The notes under the pieces: model-generated | What the model saw: only the letters and a program-made list of their open reading frames with translations | Databases searched by the model: none | What the model was told of the DNA's origin: nothing | NCBI GenBank assembly: GCA_045128735.1 | Contig: JBGVRT010000113.1 | Location: 1-57,929 of the forward strand | Source of the DNA: RGIG8775 sp045128735 | GTDB lineage: Bacteria > Bacillota > Clostridia > Oscillospirales > CAG-272 | Length of the DNA stretch: 57,929 nucleotides | Direction: 5' to 3' | Shown here: in pieces, positions 1 to 8,842 of the stretch | Layout of the letters: every line of letters starts with the position of its first letter | Position numbering within the stretch: position 1 is the first letter of the stretch | Program-made: the position numbers and the translations under genes

Positions 1-57
1 GGATTCCATTGTTACGCAAAGCATTTTCTGCTGTGCTCCGTGTTCACGATCCATCAT
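1..57 (-). CDS. N-terminus of a gene leaving the window; possible transposase
   Basis: Only the first 19 codons are present, starting with two ATG codons and reading MMDREHGAQQKMLCVTMES. A GAGGTG ribosome binding site lies about 7 bases upstream and a TATAAT-like -10 box lies further upstream near position 90. From memory, the opening resembles IS1182-type transposases, which often start with a short charged stretch followed by a hydrophobic strand. The two strong palindromes just upstream would suit an insertion-sequence end. The fragment is too short to decide, so the family is a guess. Confidence 0.35.
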   Translation of the reverse strand, partial: MMDREHGAQQKMLCVTMES

Positions 58-168
58 ATTTTCACACCTCACCCGTTTTTCTTATTATACCATAGAGTTG
101 TGAACTTGGCGTGAAAATTGGGGTGTTTGTCAACAGCACCAAAATGAGGACTTGCTATAGCGGTTTGT

Positions 169-231
169 TTCATGCCCTCATTTTGAGGGCATGAATTCCG
201 AAATCAAAGCGACATTGTGTCGCTTTGATTT
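169..231. repeat. two adjacent perfect hairpin palindromes
   Basis: Two inverted repeats lie back to back. The first has 12-base arms (TTCATGCCCTCA, 169-180, with its complement at 184-195) and a 3-base loop. The second has 14-base arms (AAATCAAAGCGACA, 201-214, with its complement at 218-231) and a 3-base loop. Neither is followed by a clear T-run on either strand. They may be the end of an insertion sequence or a REP/MITE-like unit. The stretch 232-485 that follows holds no gene I can support. Confidence 0.6.
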
Positions 232-485
232 ATGGTTGGGTTTTGTAGGCTGAATCTACTCTCTACCATTTATCCGAAATCACAGTTTTGCACGAAACGA
301 CACAAAAGCCCATGTTTTCAAGGCTTTTCGGGTATTTTTGAAAGTTTTTCACGAAATGCTGAAAAAGGAAACTGTAAATTCGAGCCTCGAAAATGCAATT
401 CTGTGTTTGACGTATAGTTGAGAAGATTCCATTTTTGTGAATTATTTTTGTAGGAGAGCCCTTTTCTTTGACTACAGTGGCATAA

Positions 486-1463
486 TTATTGAGTATTGCT
501 ATCATAAGATAACCAAAATTTTTTGGTAACTGCTTCGTATTTTCCTTTTTCAACAAAGTAGCTCTCCCCGTGGATAGCACCGGGGACAATTAACAACTCC
601 TTGGGCGCATTGCAAGCCTTATAGTTCTCATACGTCATTTTCACAGGCACGAATTTATCATCCGTGCCGTGAATGAACAGGATTGGAATTTGCGTTTTCT
701 GCATTGCCGTGATCGTAGTAATGTTCTTAGAATTTGTGTTGATCTTCTTTTGGCAAATGCGGTCGATCATTAGTCCGCGCAGTCCGTAGGAAAGCTTCAT
801 ATTGTCATTGACCACGTAACGCCATATATCGTAAGCAGAGGTGAATCCGCAATCGGCAACGACACCCTTTACGTTTTCGGGCAGTTCAAGTCCCGCCGTC
901 ATCAGCACGGTGGATGCCCCCATAGATACGCCTGCAAGATAGATGGGATATTGACTATCGGTGCGCTCGTTCACCCAATGAATCCAATCAAGGCAATCGT
1001 AACGTTCCATATATCCGAAAGTCATATACTCGCCCTCGCTGTTATTCTGCGCTCTTTGCTCGGCAAACAGAATGCTGCATCCTTCGTTGTGCCAAAAGTC
1101 AGCGATCATTCCGAAGTCCATATACCACGCCGAACGCCAGCCGTGCATAGCAACGATCACGCGCTTGGCATTCTCGCAAGGATAAAAGTGTCCGACAAGG
1201 CGAAGTCCGTCGCGGCTTCTGATTTCTACTTTTTCGATGTCTTTCTCAAGAAGTGCTTTTCCCGTTTCATTGATACACTTCTGAAAAGCCTTAACACGAT
1301 CACCCTGCGTGATTTTCGGTCTTTGTTTTTCCAACACTTTCGGCATATCGCGCTCAATTGCGAATTTTACCAACCCCTTCGTTATCATATGCGACACAGT
1401 CACGCCCGCAGCTACTCCGAGGGCGGCAATGCCTGTGCCGATGATAATACCTTTTTTGCTCAA
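486..1463 (-). CDS. membrane-anchored alpha/beta hydrolase
   Basis: This 325-residue protein is an alpha/beta-hydrolase of the YqkD/S9-like type. An N-terminal hydrophobic segment (about residues 4-25) probably anchors it in the membrane. The nucleophile elbow reads GVSMG, the acid lies in GTDDKFVP and the catalytic histidine in GAIHGES, so the full triad is present. The substrate cannot be told from sequence; an ester, acyl or peptide bond is possible. Its ATG overlaps the stop of the upstream phosphatidyltransferase gene, and it is the last gene of the lipid operon, which suggests a role in lipid or envelope turnover. Confidence 0.8.
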   Translation of the reverse strand: MSKKGIIIGTGIAALGVAAGVTVSHMITKGLVKFAIERDMPKVLEKQRPKITQGDRVKAFQKCINETGKALLEKDIEKVEIRSRDGLRLVGHFYPCENAKRVIVAMHGWRSAWYMDFGMIADFWHNEGCSILFAEQRAQNNSEGEYMTFGYMERYDCLDWIHWVNERTDSQYPIYLAGVSMGASTVLMTAGLELPENVKGVVADCGFTSAYDIWRYVVNDNMKLSYGLRGLMIDRICQKKINTNSKNITTITAMQKTQIPILFIHGTDDKFVPVKMTYENYKACNAPKELLIVPGAIHGESYFVEKGKYEAVTKKFWLSYDSNTQ

Positions 1464-2032
1464 CTTTTATTACACTTCGCTTTCTTTTTTAATATTCTAA
1501 AATACAAATGAAAATACAATGCGTGCGCTATGATCATGATTACTCCGCAAAGTCCTATCAGTATGTTCGCTTGGACAGCATTGATATCGGGAAGCAAAAT
1601 AAGCAGCATCATAGTTACGTAAATGACAACGGTGTTCACTTTTCCGTACCATTTTGCGCCCATTACCTCGTCGTACTTTTTTGCAATGACAATTCCAAGC
1701 GCGAATTTTCCAAGCTCACACACTCCGAAAACAACGATCAGCTCCCATATCAGCGTATATTTCGACAAAAGGCATAGTAAAAGTGCCGCTTGCGTCAATT
1801 TATCCGCAAAGGGATCGAGCGCCTTGCCAAAGTCCGAGACCATATGGAAATGCCTTGCGATCCATCCGTCGATGATGTCGGTTGCCCCCGATAACAGAAT
1901 CACACCGATTGCCCCATAATAGTTTTTCTCAAAACTGTAAAGCCATACGATCAATGGGATGAGTGCAAGACGAACCACGCTCAGAAGATTCGGTACTGTT
2001 AATATTTGATTTTTCTTAAAAAAGCGTTTCAT
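1460..2032 (-). CDS. CDP-alcohol phosphatidyltransferase (PgsA-like)
   Basis: This 190-residue membrane enzyme carries the complete CDP-alcohol phosphotransferase signature: DGWIAR, then a glycine and two aspartates ending in DPFADK. The family moves a phosphatidyl group from CDP-diacylglycerol to an alcohol, most often glycerol-3-phosphate (PgsA) in phosphatidylglycerol synthesis. Length and hydrophobic profile fit PgsA. The acceptor is inferred, because related enzymes use inositol phosphate, glycerol phosphate or sphingoid alcohols. It overlaps the next gene by 4 bases, so the two are probably translationally coupled. Confidence 0.85.
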   Translation of the reverse strand: MKRFFKKNQILTVPNLLSVVRLALIPLIVWLYSFEKNYYGAIGVILLSGATDIIDGWIARHFHMVSDFGKALDPFADKLTQAALLLCLLSKYTLIWELIVVFGVCELGKFALGIVIAKKYDEVMGAKWYGKVNTVVIYVTMMLLILLPDINAVQANILIGLCGVIMIIAHALYFHLYFRILKKKAKCNKS

Positions 2033-2056
2033 AATTGCACTCCTCTCCCTTTGGAT

Positions 2057-2614
2057 TTATTTCTTTTCCATATGCAGATATTCAACCTTCATATTCATAA
2101 AGGCAAGATAACGCTTTGACAGTAACACAAGTTCTCGGTTTTTAAATGCCCATATGTCCACCGCCTCCCAAAGAAGCACCCAAGCGGCGATATCAATAAC
2201 CTCGCTCCATAAATGATGTTCTATATGAAAAGCAAAGGTAAGAACCAATACACCCGCTATGAGCAAAAGCAATGCAATGATCCGATTAAGCCGAAGCTCT
2301 TTTCTGCTTGCCACGTACTTTTCAGCATAATATTCTTTCATTGCCGAGGCGTATTCCATCTTCTCCCCGTCATCAATACAATTGCTATGGATATGAAGAG
2401 CGATGCTCTCGCGTACAGATATGGAATGTCCGCTGTTTTCAATAAATGCAGCTACGTCTGTCGAGATAACGGGCGTATGACTCGTAGAATAAACAGACAA
2501 GAAATCATCATCGTTACTGACGGTCATATCGATAATGATGTTTCCGTCACTGTCACGTTTCCGCAACCTCGCTTGAATACAGGCTTTCGCCTTCTTCTTT
2601 TTCCAAAGACTCAT
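2057..2614 (-). CDS. unknown membrane protein in lipid operon
   Basis: I do not recognise this protein of about 185 residues. The start is set at the ATG of MSLWKKKK because a GGGGGAAG ribosome binding site lies 7 bases before it; an in-frame ATG further upstream has none. The first 110 residues are soluble and charged, with a basic lysine cluster at the start. Two hydrophobic segments follow in the C-terminal half, and the tail is charged. It overlaps the 3' end of the CrtO-like gene by about 60 bases, so it belongs to the same transcript. Confidence 0.6.
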   Translation of the reverse strand: MSLWKKKKAKACIQARLRKRDSDGNIIIDMTVSNDDDFLSVYSTSHTPVISTDVAAFIENSGHSISVRESIALHIHSNCIDDGEKMEYASAMKEYYAEKYVASRKELRLNRIIALLLLIAGVLVLTFAFHIEHHLWSEVIDIAAWVLLWEAVDIWAFKNRELVLLSKRYLAFMNMKVEYLHMEKK

Positions 2615-3104
2615 TTTTGTTATCTTCCCCCATAAAAGCATTTCTACGTTTTAGCATCATATACGCTGTAACAAGCCGCGGCCTGTTGAAGCGTTGCACA
2701 ATGATAAATGGAACATTGATCAGCAAAAACAGAACAGATAATATCCAGCCTCCGATGCTGTTCCAAATAAAAACACAGCCAAAGCCAAGAATTGCAACGA
2801 TAACGTGCGTCGCCTCGGCAACACAAGTTTCACCTATCAAAACAGGAATATTATTTTCATCTGCCAAGCGCTTTTTAGGCATAAACCTTGGTAGAATCTT
2901 GGTTATGATCATACTCATGTCGGGAATCTTGGTTTTCCACTTCATGATTTGGATTTTATTGTATATCGTACCGTTTTTTTCAAACTTAAAGCTCTTAAAA
3001 GGAAAGGCATACGGACGCAACCATTTTCTCGGATAGAGCCTGCCGAGAATAAATGCCACGATACTTAAACACAAAAGGTAAAGAAATGAATGCCAAAAAT
3101 GCAT
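2553..3104 (-). CDS. CrtO-like glycosyl-diaponeurosporenoate acyltransferase family protein
   Basis: This 183-residue membrane protein shows the hallmarks of the CrtO acyltransferase family, known from staphyloxanthin synthesis in Staphylococcus aureus: an FEKNG..YNK motif, a KWK.KIPD motif, an ET..AE..H segment and a C-terminal IVQRFNRPRL motif, in the usual order and spacing. No carotenoid genes are nearby, so the acceptor here is probably a glycolipid or other sugar-lipid made by this operon; that is inference. The C-terminus is longer and more acidic than in staphylococcal CrtO. An AAGGAGAG ribosome binding site precedes the ATG. Confidence 0.75.
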   Translation of the reverse strand: MHFWHSFLYLLCLSIVAFILGRLYPRKWLRPYAFPFKSFKFEKNGTIYNKIQIMKWKTKIPDMSMIITKILPRFMPKKRLADENNIPVLIGETCVAEATHVIVAILGFGCVFIWNSIGGWILSVLFLLINVPFIIVQRFNRPRLVTAYMMLKRRNAFMGEDNKNESLEKEEGESLYSSEVAET

Positions 3105-3120
3105 ATCGACTCTCCTTGTT

Positions 3121-3294
3121 TTATTTTTTGTTGTTTCTGATGCTGAATTTCACTTCCGAGCCCTTTTTCAAACGAATCAAATGATCCTTATGACGAATGT
3201 CGGCAAACATTGCAAAACCGAATGCTGTCAACACCGCGGAAAGCGAATATCCTTTTTTGTATCCGGCTTTTGACAAAGCGATTGTAGGGTTCAT
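3121..3294 (-). CDS. possible small protein of 57 residues
   Basis: An open frame fills the 240-base gap after the fakA stop. From the first ATG it encodes 57 residues with one short hydrophobic stretch and a basic C-terminus. The frame is the same as fakA and stays open right up to the fakA stop codon, but fakA ends at a family-typical C-terminus, so read-through is not needed to explain it. Only GCGGGA next to the ATG could serve as a ribosome binding site. It may be a real small gene or the remains of a longer one. Confidence 0.3.
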   Translation of the reverse strand: MNPTIALSKAGYKKGYSLSAVLTAFGFAMFADIRHKDHLIRLKKGSEVKFSIRNNKK

Positions 3295-3348
3295 TCCCGC
3301 GATAACGTAACCGCATACCGCCGCCGATACTTCATAAGGGATTCCGTT

Positions 3349-4980
3349 TTATTCTACGATCAGAATATAATCATAAACGTCCTGACCGCCGTTTATGATG
3401 TAAAGCTCCTTATTTTTATACCGAGCCTTGATATATGCCTCGATCCGCTGTGCTTCCTCGTCGGTTGCGTCCTTTCCGCAGATCAGAATGCAGAAATCAT
3501 ACTTTGAAAAGTTTAACGCATCAATGCTTTCGCAAACGGTCACGAGTCTGCTTTCGTTTACGGCAAGCATCTCCTTGCCGACAAAGCCGATATAGTCACC
3601 CGTGTGTATTTCCTTGCCGTCAATGACGGCATCTCTGACGCAATGAGAGATTTCTGCGGTAATTACGCCGTCCATTGCCATTCTGAGATCCTCTACGATG
3701 GCGTCGGTATTACCCGAACCGGTATCGTACATGGCAAGAGCGGCATAACCCGCGCCGATAGTAGTGCTTTCGATCACGCGAACGTCTGATTTTTCATAGA
3801 GATGCGCCGCCTGCTGTGCCGTTAGCACAATGTTTCCGTTATTCGGGAACACAAAGATCACGTCGGCGTTGACTTCGTCAAAAGCTGCAATGAAATCCTC
3901 AGCCGAGGGATTCATGCTTTGACCTCCGTCCACGATCACGTCAGCACCGCGCTCACGGAAGGTATTCTTTAGTCCCTCACCCGAGGCAACGGCAACTACG
4001 CCGTACTTTTTTCGCTCCTTTTGGGGAACATTTTCTTTTTCTTCTGTCACGGTATTGTTATGCTGCAAGGACATATTTTCGATCTTTACTTTGAGAAATT
4101 CGCCGTACTGCTGACAGAAATCAAGGACCTTCTGCGGCTGTTTTGTATGTACGTGGAGCTTAACGATACTACCGTTGCGAACGGTCACGATGGAATCACC
4201 TATGGTTTGCAAATAATCCGTAATCACTTCCACGTTAAAGCTTGGAATATCGGTCTTTGCGTTTTGCAAACGAACGAGAAGCTCGGTGCAGTAACCGAAT
4301 TCCAATACGCTGTCCTCATTAAAGGCGTCAAGGTCAAGTTCCTGCTGTTGCTCTACAAATGCTGTCAGCTCCGACACATCCTCGCCAATGATAGCCTTCA
4401 TCATGCCGTCAATAATATAGATCAATCCTGCCGCTCCCGAATCAACGACACCCGCTTTTTTCAGCACAGGCAACAGCTCGGGAGTACGCGCAAGCGAAGC
4501 TTTCGCTTCCTTGATGAAGGCATTCAAGAAGGCTTCGGGTGTATCGGCATCCTGCTCACAGGCGTATTCGGTTGCCTCACGGACAACTGTCAGAATCGTT
4601 CCTTCGGTGGGCGTCATAACCGAGCTGTATGCCTGCTTGACACCCTGACGGAATGCTTCTCCGATCTCCTTCGTATCTGCTGAGTGAAGCCCCGAAAATC
4701 CGTTTTTGATCCCTTCAAAAAACTGCGAAAGGATAACACCCGAGTTTCCACGTGCAGAGAGAAGCATACCGTTTGACACGCGTTCCGCCGCCTCACACAG
4801 CACCTCACGGTCGAAATCCTTATGAACGCCGCCCATCATCGTCAACAGCATATTGTCTCCCGTGTCACCGTCTGGAATCGGAAATACATTTAAGTCATTG
4901 ATCTCTTTTGCGTGTGCCTTTAAGTTCGCCGCGCCCGAGTTCACCATACGGGCGAAAAGAATTCCGTCCAAAGTTCTCAT
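3349..4980 (-). CDS. fakA: fatty acid kinase FakA (DAK2/YloV family)
   Basis: FakA phosphorylates fatty acids held by a FakB protein, giving acyl-phosphate for PlsX and phospholipid synthesis. The N-terminal DAK2 kinase domain (about residues 10-200) carries the Mg-ATP binding motif PIPDGDTGDNM. A middle domain and a C-terminal domain follow, ending in the NGGQ.vYdYilive tail typical of YloV. The start is placed at the ATG of MRTLDGIL because AGGAGAC lies 7 bases upstream. At 543 residues it is the usual length. The gene begins 2 bases after the fakB stop, as expected for partners acting together. Confidence 0.9.
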   Translation of the reverse strand: MRTLDGILFARMVNSGAANLKAHAKEINDLNVFPIPDGDTGDNMLLTMMGGVHKDFDREVLCEAAERVSNGMLLSARGNSGVILSQFFEGIKNGFSGLHSADTKEIGEAFRQGVKQAYSSVMTPTEGTILTVVREATEYACEQDADTPEAFLNAFIKEAKASLARTPELLPVLKKAGVVDSGAAGLIYIIDGMMKAIIGEDVSELTAFVEQQQELDLDAFNEDSVLEFGYCTELLVRLQNAKTDIPSFNVEVITDYLQTIGDSIVTVRNGSIVKLHVHTKQPQKVLDFCQQYGEFLKVKIENMSLQHNNTVTEEKENVPQKERKKYGVVAVASGEGLKNTFRERGADVIVDGGQSMNPSAEDFIAAFDEVNADVIFVFPNNGNIVLTAQQAAHLYEKSDVRVIESTTIGAGYAALAMYDTGSGNTDAIVEDLRMAMDGVITAEISHCVRDAVIDGKEIHTGDYIGFVGKEMLAVNESRLVTVCESIDALNFSKYDFCILICGKDATDEEAQRIEAYIKARYKNKELYIINGGQDVYDYILIVE

Positions 4981-4982
4981 AT

Positions 4983-5876
4983 TTAGTCTCCTGTTTTGTA
5001 AGTTACCTCTTGTCCAAATCCCCAAATGCCAACTGCATCGGGGCCGATAGATGCACCGATGATCGGTCCGATAAAACCAACCTCTACATCAATGCAGGGG
5101 ATCTCTTGCTTGATCAGAGCAACCAAACTGTCAATTTCTTCCTTTGCACAATCGGCATGAGTCAGATAAACCACCTGATTTTCGGGTTCAACAATACTTG
5201 CTTTCAAGAGAGCCACGATCTCTTCAAAGGACTTTTGTCTGCCCTTGACCTTCTTGTACGCCGCCTGATCACCGTTTGCATCGGCAATGATAATGGGCTT
5301 GACTCCCATCAGATTTCCAAAGAAAGCCGCTGAACCTTTCACACGCCCTGCTCGCTTGAGTGCATCAAGTGAATGAACGGTTACATATTGATTGACTTTT
5401 TTACAAATTGCAAGAACATGCGCCTCGATCTCTGTAGCGGTCGCACCGTTTATCGCCATCTTAGCCGCTTCAATGGCAAGCATTCCAATGCCTATGCTCG
5501 CGTTGAGCGAGTCGACGCAGATGATCTTACCCTCGGGATAGCTCTCCATCATCTTTTTCGCAACCACAAATCCCGTGTTGACAGATCCCGAGGATCTGGA
5601 TGAACAGCCTATGTAAACAATGTCCATCTCTTGCTTCAGATACAGCTCGAAGATCCGCTGAAATTCCTCAACCGAGACCTGCGCGGTAATGATACGCTTA
5701 CCGTCTCTCATTTTATTGTAATGACAGTGAACGTCGTTTTCCGTCCATGCAAGTGTAGCAACGCTTTCCACGCCGTCGCAAGAGGTAGACATTTTTGCAA
5801 AATCAATGCCGTATCTGTTGAGCTGCTCCATTGTCAAATCAGCGCAAGAGTCTGTAACGATCTTTACTTTTCTCAT
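4983..5876 (-). CDS. fakB: DegV family fatty-acid-binding protein (FakB)
   Basis: This 297-residue DegV-family protein binds a single fatty acid and presents it to FakA for phosphorylation. The N-terminus has the family's TDSCADL motif. The conserved serine-rich GCSSRSSGS segment lies near residue 100, and the second lobe holds the basic and aromatic residues that close over the lipid. A transcriptional role sometimes given to DegV is not supported. The immediate neighbours fakA, acpP and plsX make the lipid role secure. Confidence 0.9.
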   Translation of the reverse strand: MRKVKIVTDSCADLTMEQLNRYGIDFAKMSTSCDGVESVATLAWTENDVHCHYNKMRDGKRIITAQVSVEEFQRIFELYLKQEMDIVYIGCSSRSSGSVNTGFVVAKKMMESYPEGKIICVDSLNASIGIGMLAIEAAKMAINGATATEIEAHVLAICKKVNQYVTVHSLDALKRAGRVKGSAAFFGNLMGVKPIIIADANGDQAAYKKVKGRQKSFEEIVALLKASIVEPENQVVYLTHADCAKEEIDSLVALIKQEIPCIDVEVGFIGPIIGASIGPDAVGIWGFGQEVTYKTGD

Positions 5877-5890
5877 TTTCCTTTCTCCTT

Positions 5891-6115
5891 TTATTGTTTG
5901 TGATTTTCAATATATTCGCACACTTCACCAACCGTTTTGAATGCCACGAACTCATTAAATCTGAAATTAAACTTGTTTTCGATCTCCATCGCAAGCATCA
6001 TCATGGCAAGAGAATCGAACCCGAGATCATCCTGTAGTTTCGTTTCTTCCGTTACGCCCCGAGCGTCAACGTCGGGCATAACGAGCTCAAGCATTTCCTT
6101 TAAGGTATCAAGCAT
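5891..6115 (-). CDS. acpP: acyl carrier protein
   Basis: This acidic 74-residue protein carries the growing acyl chain on a phosphopantetheine arm. The attachment serine lies in the DSL motif of DDLGFDSLAMMM. The start is set at the ATG of MLDTLKEML because AGGAGAC lies close upstream; a longer in-frame ATG lies inside plsX and lacks one. It overlaps the end of plsX by 8 bases. A separate ACP within a FakA/FakB/PlsX operon may serve this pathway specifically, but that is inference. Confidence 0.9.
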   Translation of the reverse strand: MLDTLKEMLELVMPDVDARGVTEETKLQDDLGFDSLAMMMLAMEIENKFNFRFNEFVAFKTVGEVCEYIENHKQ

Positions 6116-7106
6116 TTTCCGTCTCCTTTTTTTCAAACATTTCCAAGTCAAACACTGCCTTATTATGAGCCATATTCAATAGCATTTCAGTACTGTTTAC
6201 AACCGTTTTTTCGTTCGCGCTTCCGTGCATTTTGACAATGGGTTTTCTGACGCCAAGCAGATTTGCACCGCCGAGGGATTCTATGTCGTATGTGACGAGA
6301 AGCTGCTTAACAAGAGCCATCACATCCTCGCTTCCGGTCTTTTTCGCAAAATTTACCACATCTGTGATCACTCGCTTTGCCGCGCCTTCGGTGACTTTCA
6401 GCACCTGATTTCCCGCGAAGCCGTCACATACGAGGACATCACAAATTCCCGAAAGGGCGTTCGTTCCTTCAACGTTACCGATGAAATTCAAGGACTCGTC
6501 TTCCCTCAGAAGCGGGAAGGTTTCTTTGACGAGCTTATTGCCCTTGCTTTCCTCAGCACCGTTTGATAACAGTCCGATCCTTGCATTTTGGATGCCGCAA
6601 GCCTCTTTCATAAAATCGCGTCCGAGATGGGCAAAGTGATGAAGCATCCCCGGTGTCGAGTCGACGGTCGCTCCCGTATCGACCACACAGGTAAAGCCGC
6701 CCCCCGCCGAAGGAAGAAGCGCCGCAAGCGCAGGCCTTACTCTCGTTTTCAGTGGCAAGTATCTCATCGCTCCAACAAGCAATGCGCCCGTGTTACCTGA
6801 CGTGATAAGTCCAAAAAGATCATCTCTTTTCGACAGCGCCTCCAAAGCCTTCAGCATAGAGGAGCTTTGCTTTGTAAACATAACCTCTGCGGGATTGTCG
6901 TAGTTCGTAATTTCTTCGGGCGCATCAAGTATTTCCACACGCTCCCGAGAAATCCCATATTCCGCACAAAGCTGCTTTATGTATTCTTCATCTCCCACAA
7001 GCAAGTAGCTGACCTCAGAAAATTTTTCGAGTGCTGAGGATACGCCTTTTATCAGTGGCTCTACGCCCTTATCTGCGCCCTTTGTATCTATGACGATTTT
7101 TATCAT
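6108..7106 (-). CDS. plsX: phosphate acyltransferase PlsX
   Basis: PlsX interconverts acyl-ACP and acyl-phosphate, the donor for PlsY in phosphatidic acid synthesis. The 332-residue length and the motifs are typical: an N-terminal I.iDtkGaD, a central SGNTGALL-type loop and the C-terminal GGANLLG segment. It sits between the glycosyltransferase fusion and acpP with short gaps and overlaps, so it is co-transcribed. In this operon it links acyl-phosphate from FakAB with ACP-bound chains. Confidence 0.9.
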   Translation of the reverse strand: MIKIVIDTKGADKGVEPLIKGVSSALEKFSEVSYLLVGDEEYIKQLCAEYGISRERVEILDAPEEITNYDNPAEVMFTKQSSSMLKALEALSKRDDLFGLITSGNTGALLVGAMRYLPLKTRVRPALAALLPSAGGGFTCVVDTGATVDSTPGMLHHFAHLGRDFMKEACGIQNARIGLLSNGAEESKGNKLVKETFPLLREDESLNFIGNVEGTNALSGICDVLVCDGFAGNQVLKVTEGAAKRVITDVVNFAKKTGSEDVMALVKQLLVTYDIESLGGANLLGVRKPIVKMHGSANEKTVVNSTEMLLNMAHNKAVFDLEMFEKKETENA

Positions 7107-7111
7107 TTATC

Positions 7112-8842
7112 TTACTCCTCTTTTCCGTTAATTGATTTTTTTATATAATCATATACCATGCTTCGTTCTTTCCTAAAATCATCAATCGTAATATGCTCAT
7201 ACTCCTTTACACGCTTTCCCACATCGTCTATGTAAAGCGGAACGAAGCGCAGACTTTTTCCCGTATTACGCTTATATAGCTGACCGAGAAGCAAGAATCC
7301 CTCGTACAGCTCACTTTCGGTTTCGTAGCCTGCGGTGTAATCAATATCGGGATACACTATAACACTTTCTCCCTTTTCAAGATAGAAAAGCGAGTCTCTC
7401 ATCGTTTGCATAGAGTTTGCATCCGCTCCTCTGTGTACGGGAATGCCTCCGAGTGATTTAATTATGCGAGGAACAAAGCGACTTGCAACGTAAGCCTTGA
7501 AATTATGCTTTTTCCGTCTTTTGCCCTGCCTTTCGGTGAAAGTGAATTCCGAGTATTGCCTGTAACATTCTTCTTTATCAAAAAAGCAAGACAGTATCAT
7601 CGGGTGGACGTGAAAATCAAGCCTTACGAGCGTCGTGATCGGGCCGCGCATATTGAGATGACGGCAAACGTATACCGTCGGTTCTTCGGGCGGAATAACG
7701 GTGCTCTTATATTTTGGAGTAAATACTTTAGCAAGTGCTCGTATAAAACGGACAAGCGATCCGTAAAACCTGCCACCCGTGTTACTCTTAAACACCCAAT
7801 GCTGCTGTATCTGATAGCTGAAAAAGGCAAGAAGAAGATCTCCTGCAAGCTTCATCGGCGTCATTGGAAGTCCGAGTATATTTCCGAATAAGAATATCAG
7901 TCCGTAAGATGCCTCCAGCTGACAGAACCACAGAATATAGTATCTGAATATCGATCTTTTACTCTTTACCGCAAATACGTATTTTCTGTTTAATGTAAAG
8001 TTTAAAAGCGAGGAGGCGACTCGCGCACTCACGGTTGCGATAAGGGTGTTTACTGCGCTTATCTCTCCAAGCACGACGCTCGACAGTATGAAAAAAACAA
8101 GAACGTCAAGAATTCCCGAAAGTGCTGAGGAGATAATGTAAAAGCTAAGGTTACCGAGCAGAGCACCGATTACCTTGGCACTGTCGCTTACCGTTTTAAA
8201 ATGCGAAACGTGTTCCTCGGGATTATCGGGATATATCGTCTTTATCGGAATTTCCAAGACTGATATATCGTTTTTCTTTGTGTAGATGAGCATGTTCATC
8301 TCATATTCAAATCGGTCGCCCCTGACTGACAGAAATTGCTTTGCAATCTTAACGGAAAATCCGCGAAGTCCCGTTTGCGTATCGGTGAGGTTAAGCCCGT
8401 AAAGTATTCGGAATATCCTTCGGGTGTTCGTATTCCCGGTTCTGCTTCTTTTGGGAACGTTAGGAAGATCAAAATCTCTTGATCCAAGAACAAGGGTTCC
8501 TTTATGCTCCATAGCTGCCCTTGCAATGCGCTCTATATCATTAACGTCATGTTGACCGTCGCAATCCGCAGTTACGCAAGCATAGCTCTCGTCATACATA
8601 TCTGCGCAATACTTAAATGCCTGCTTTAAGGCGTAACCCTTGCCGTGATTTTCTCCGTAGGTTATGTATTTTACATTTTCGATTGTTTGAATTTCTTTGA
8701 ATAACCCATCGTAATCACTACCGCTTCCATCGTTTACAACAACAAGCTCTCTCGCAAATTCCGCTACACGTCTTGCGTAGTCTATAAACTCCCTCGGAGG
8801 CTCGTATGCAGGAATAATAACTATAAGCTTTTCTTTATTCAT
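7112..8842 (-). CDS. GT2 glycosyltransferase - GtrA membrane domain - acyltransferase fusion
   Basis: Three parts are fused in about 576 residues. Residues 1-220 are a GT2 glycosyltransferase with the nucleotide-binding VVNDGSGSD motif, TADCDGQHD as the DXD site and a C-terminal TQTGLRGF segment, as in polyprenyl-phosphate sugar transferases. Residues 225-350 hold four hydrophobic helices of the GtrA type. Residues 370-570 resemble a PlsC-type acyltransferase (VCRHLNMRG, GGIPVHRG, VIVYPD), but the catalytic HX4D aspartate is a glycine and the PEGT motif is altered. The start is at the ATG overlapping the dagK stop. It probably makes an acylated or lipid-linked sugar; the acyltransferase part may be inactive or divergent. 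Confidence 0.75.
   Translation of the reverse strand: MNKEKLIVIIPAYEPPREFIDYARRVAEFARELVVVNDGSGSDYDGLFKEIQTIENVKYITYGENHGKGYALKQAFKYCADMYDESYACVTADCDGQHDVNDIERIARAAMEHKGTLVLGSRDFDLPNVPKRSRTGNTNTRRIFRILYGLNLTDTQTGLRGFSVKIAKQFLSVRGDRFEYEMNMLIYTKKNDISVLEIPIKTIYPDNPEEHVSHFKTVSDSAKVIGALLGNLSFYIISSALSGILDVLVFFILSSVVLGEISAVNTLIATVSARVASSLLNFTLNRKYVFAVKSKRSIFRYYILWFCQLEASYGLIFLFGNILGLPMTPMKLAGDLLLAFFSYQIQQHWVFKSNTGGRFYGSLVRFIRALAKVFTPKYKSTVIPPEEPTVYVCRHLNMRGPITTLVRLDFHVHPMILSCFFDKEECYRQYSEFTFTERQGKRRKKHNFKAYVASRFVPRIIKSLGGIPVHRGADANSMQTMRDSLFYLEKGESVIVYPDIDYTAGYETESELYEGFLLLGQLYKRNTGKSLRFVPLYIDDVGKRVKEYEHITIDDFRKERSMVYDYIKKSINGKEE

Noticed and set aside
232..589. Short frames between the left palindromes and the hydrolase gene
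   Set aside because: They lack ribosome sites and family resemblance, and one overlaps the hydrolase end.
2553..3104. Carotenoid (staphyloxanthin-like) pathway
   Set aside because: Only a CrtO-like acyltransferase is present, with no phytoene synthase or desaturase genes.
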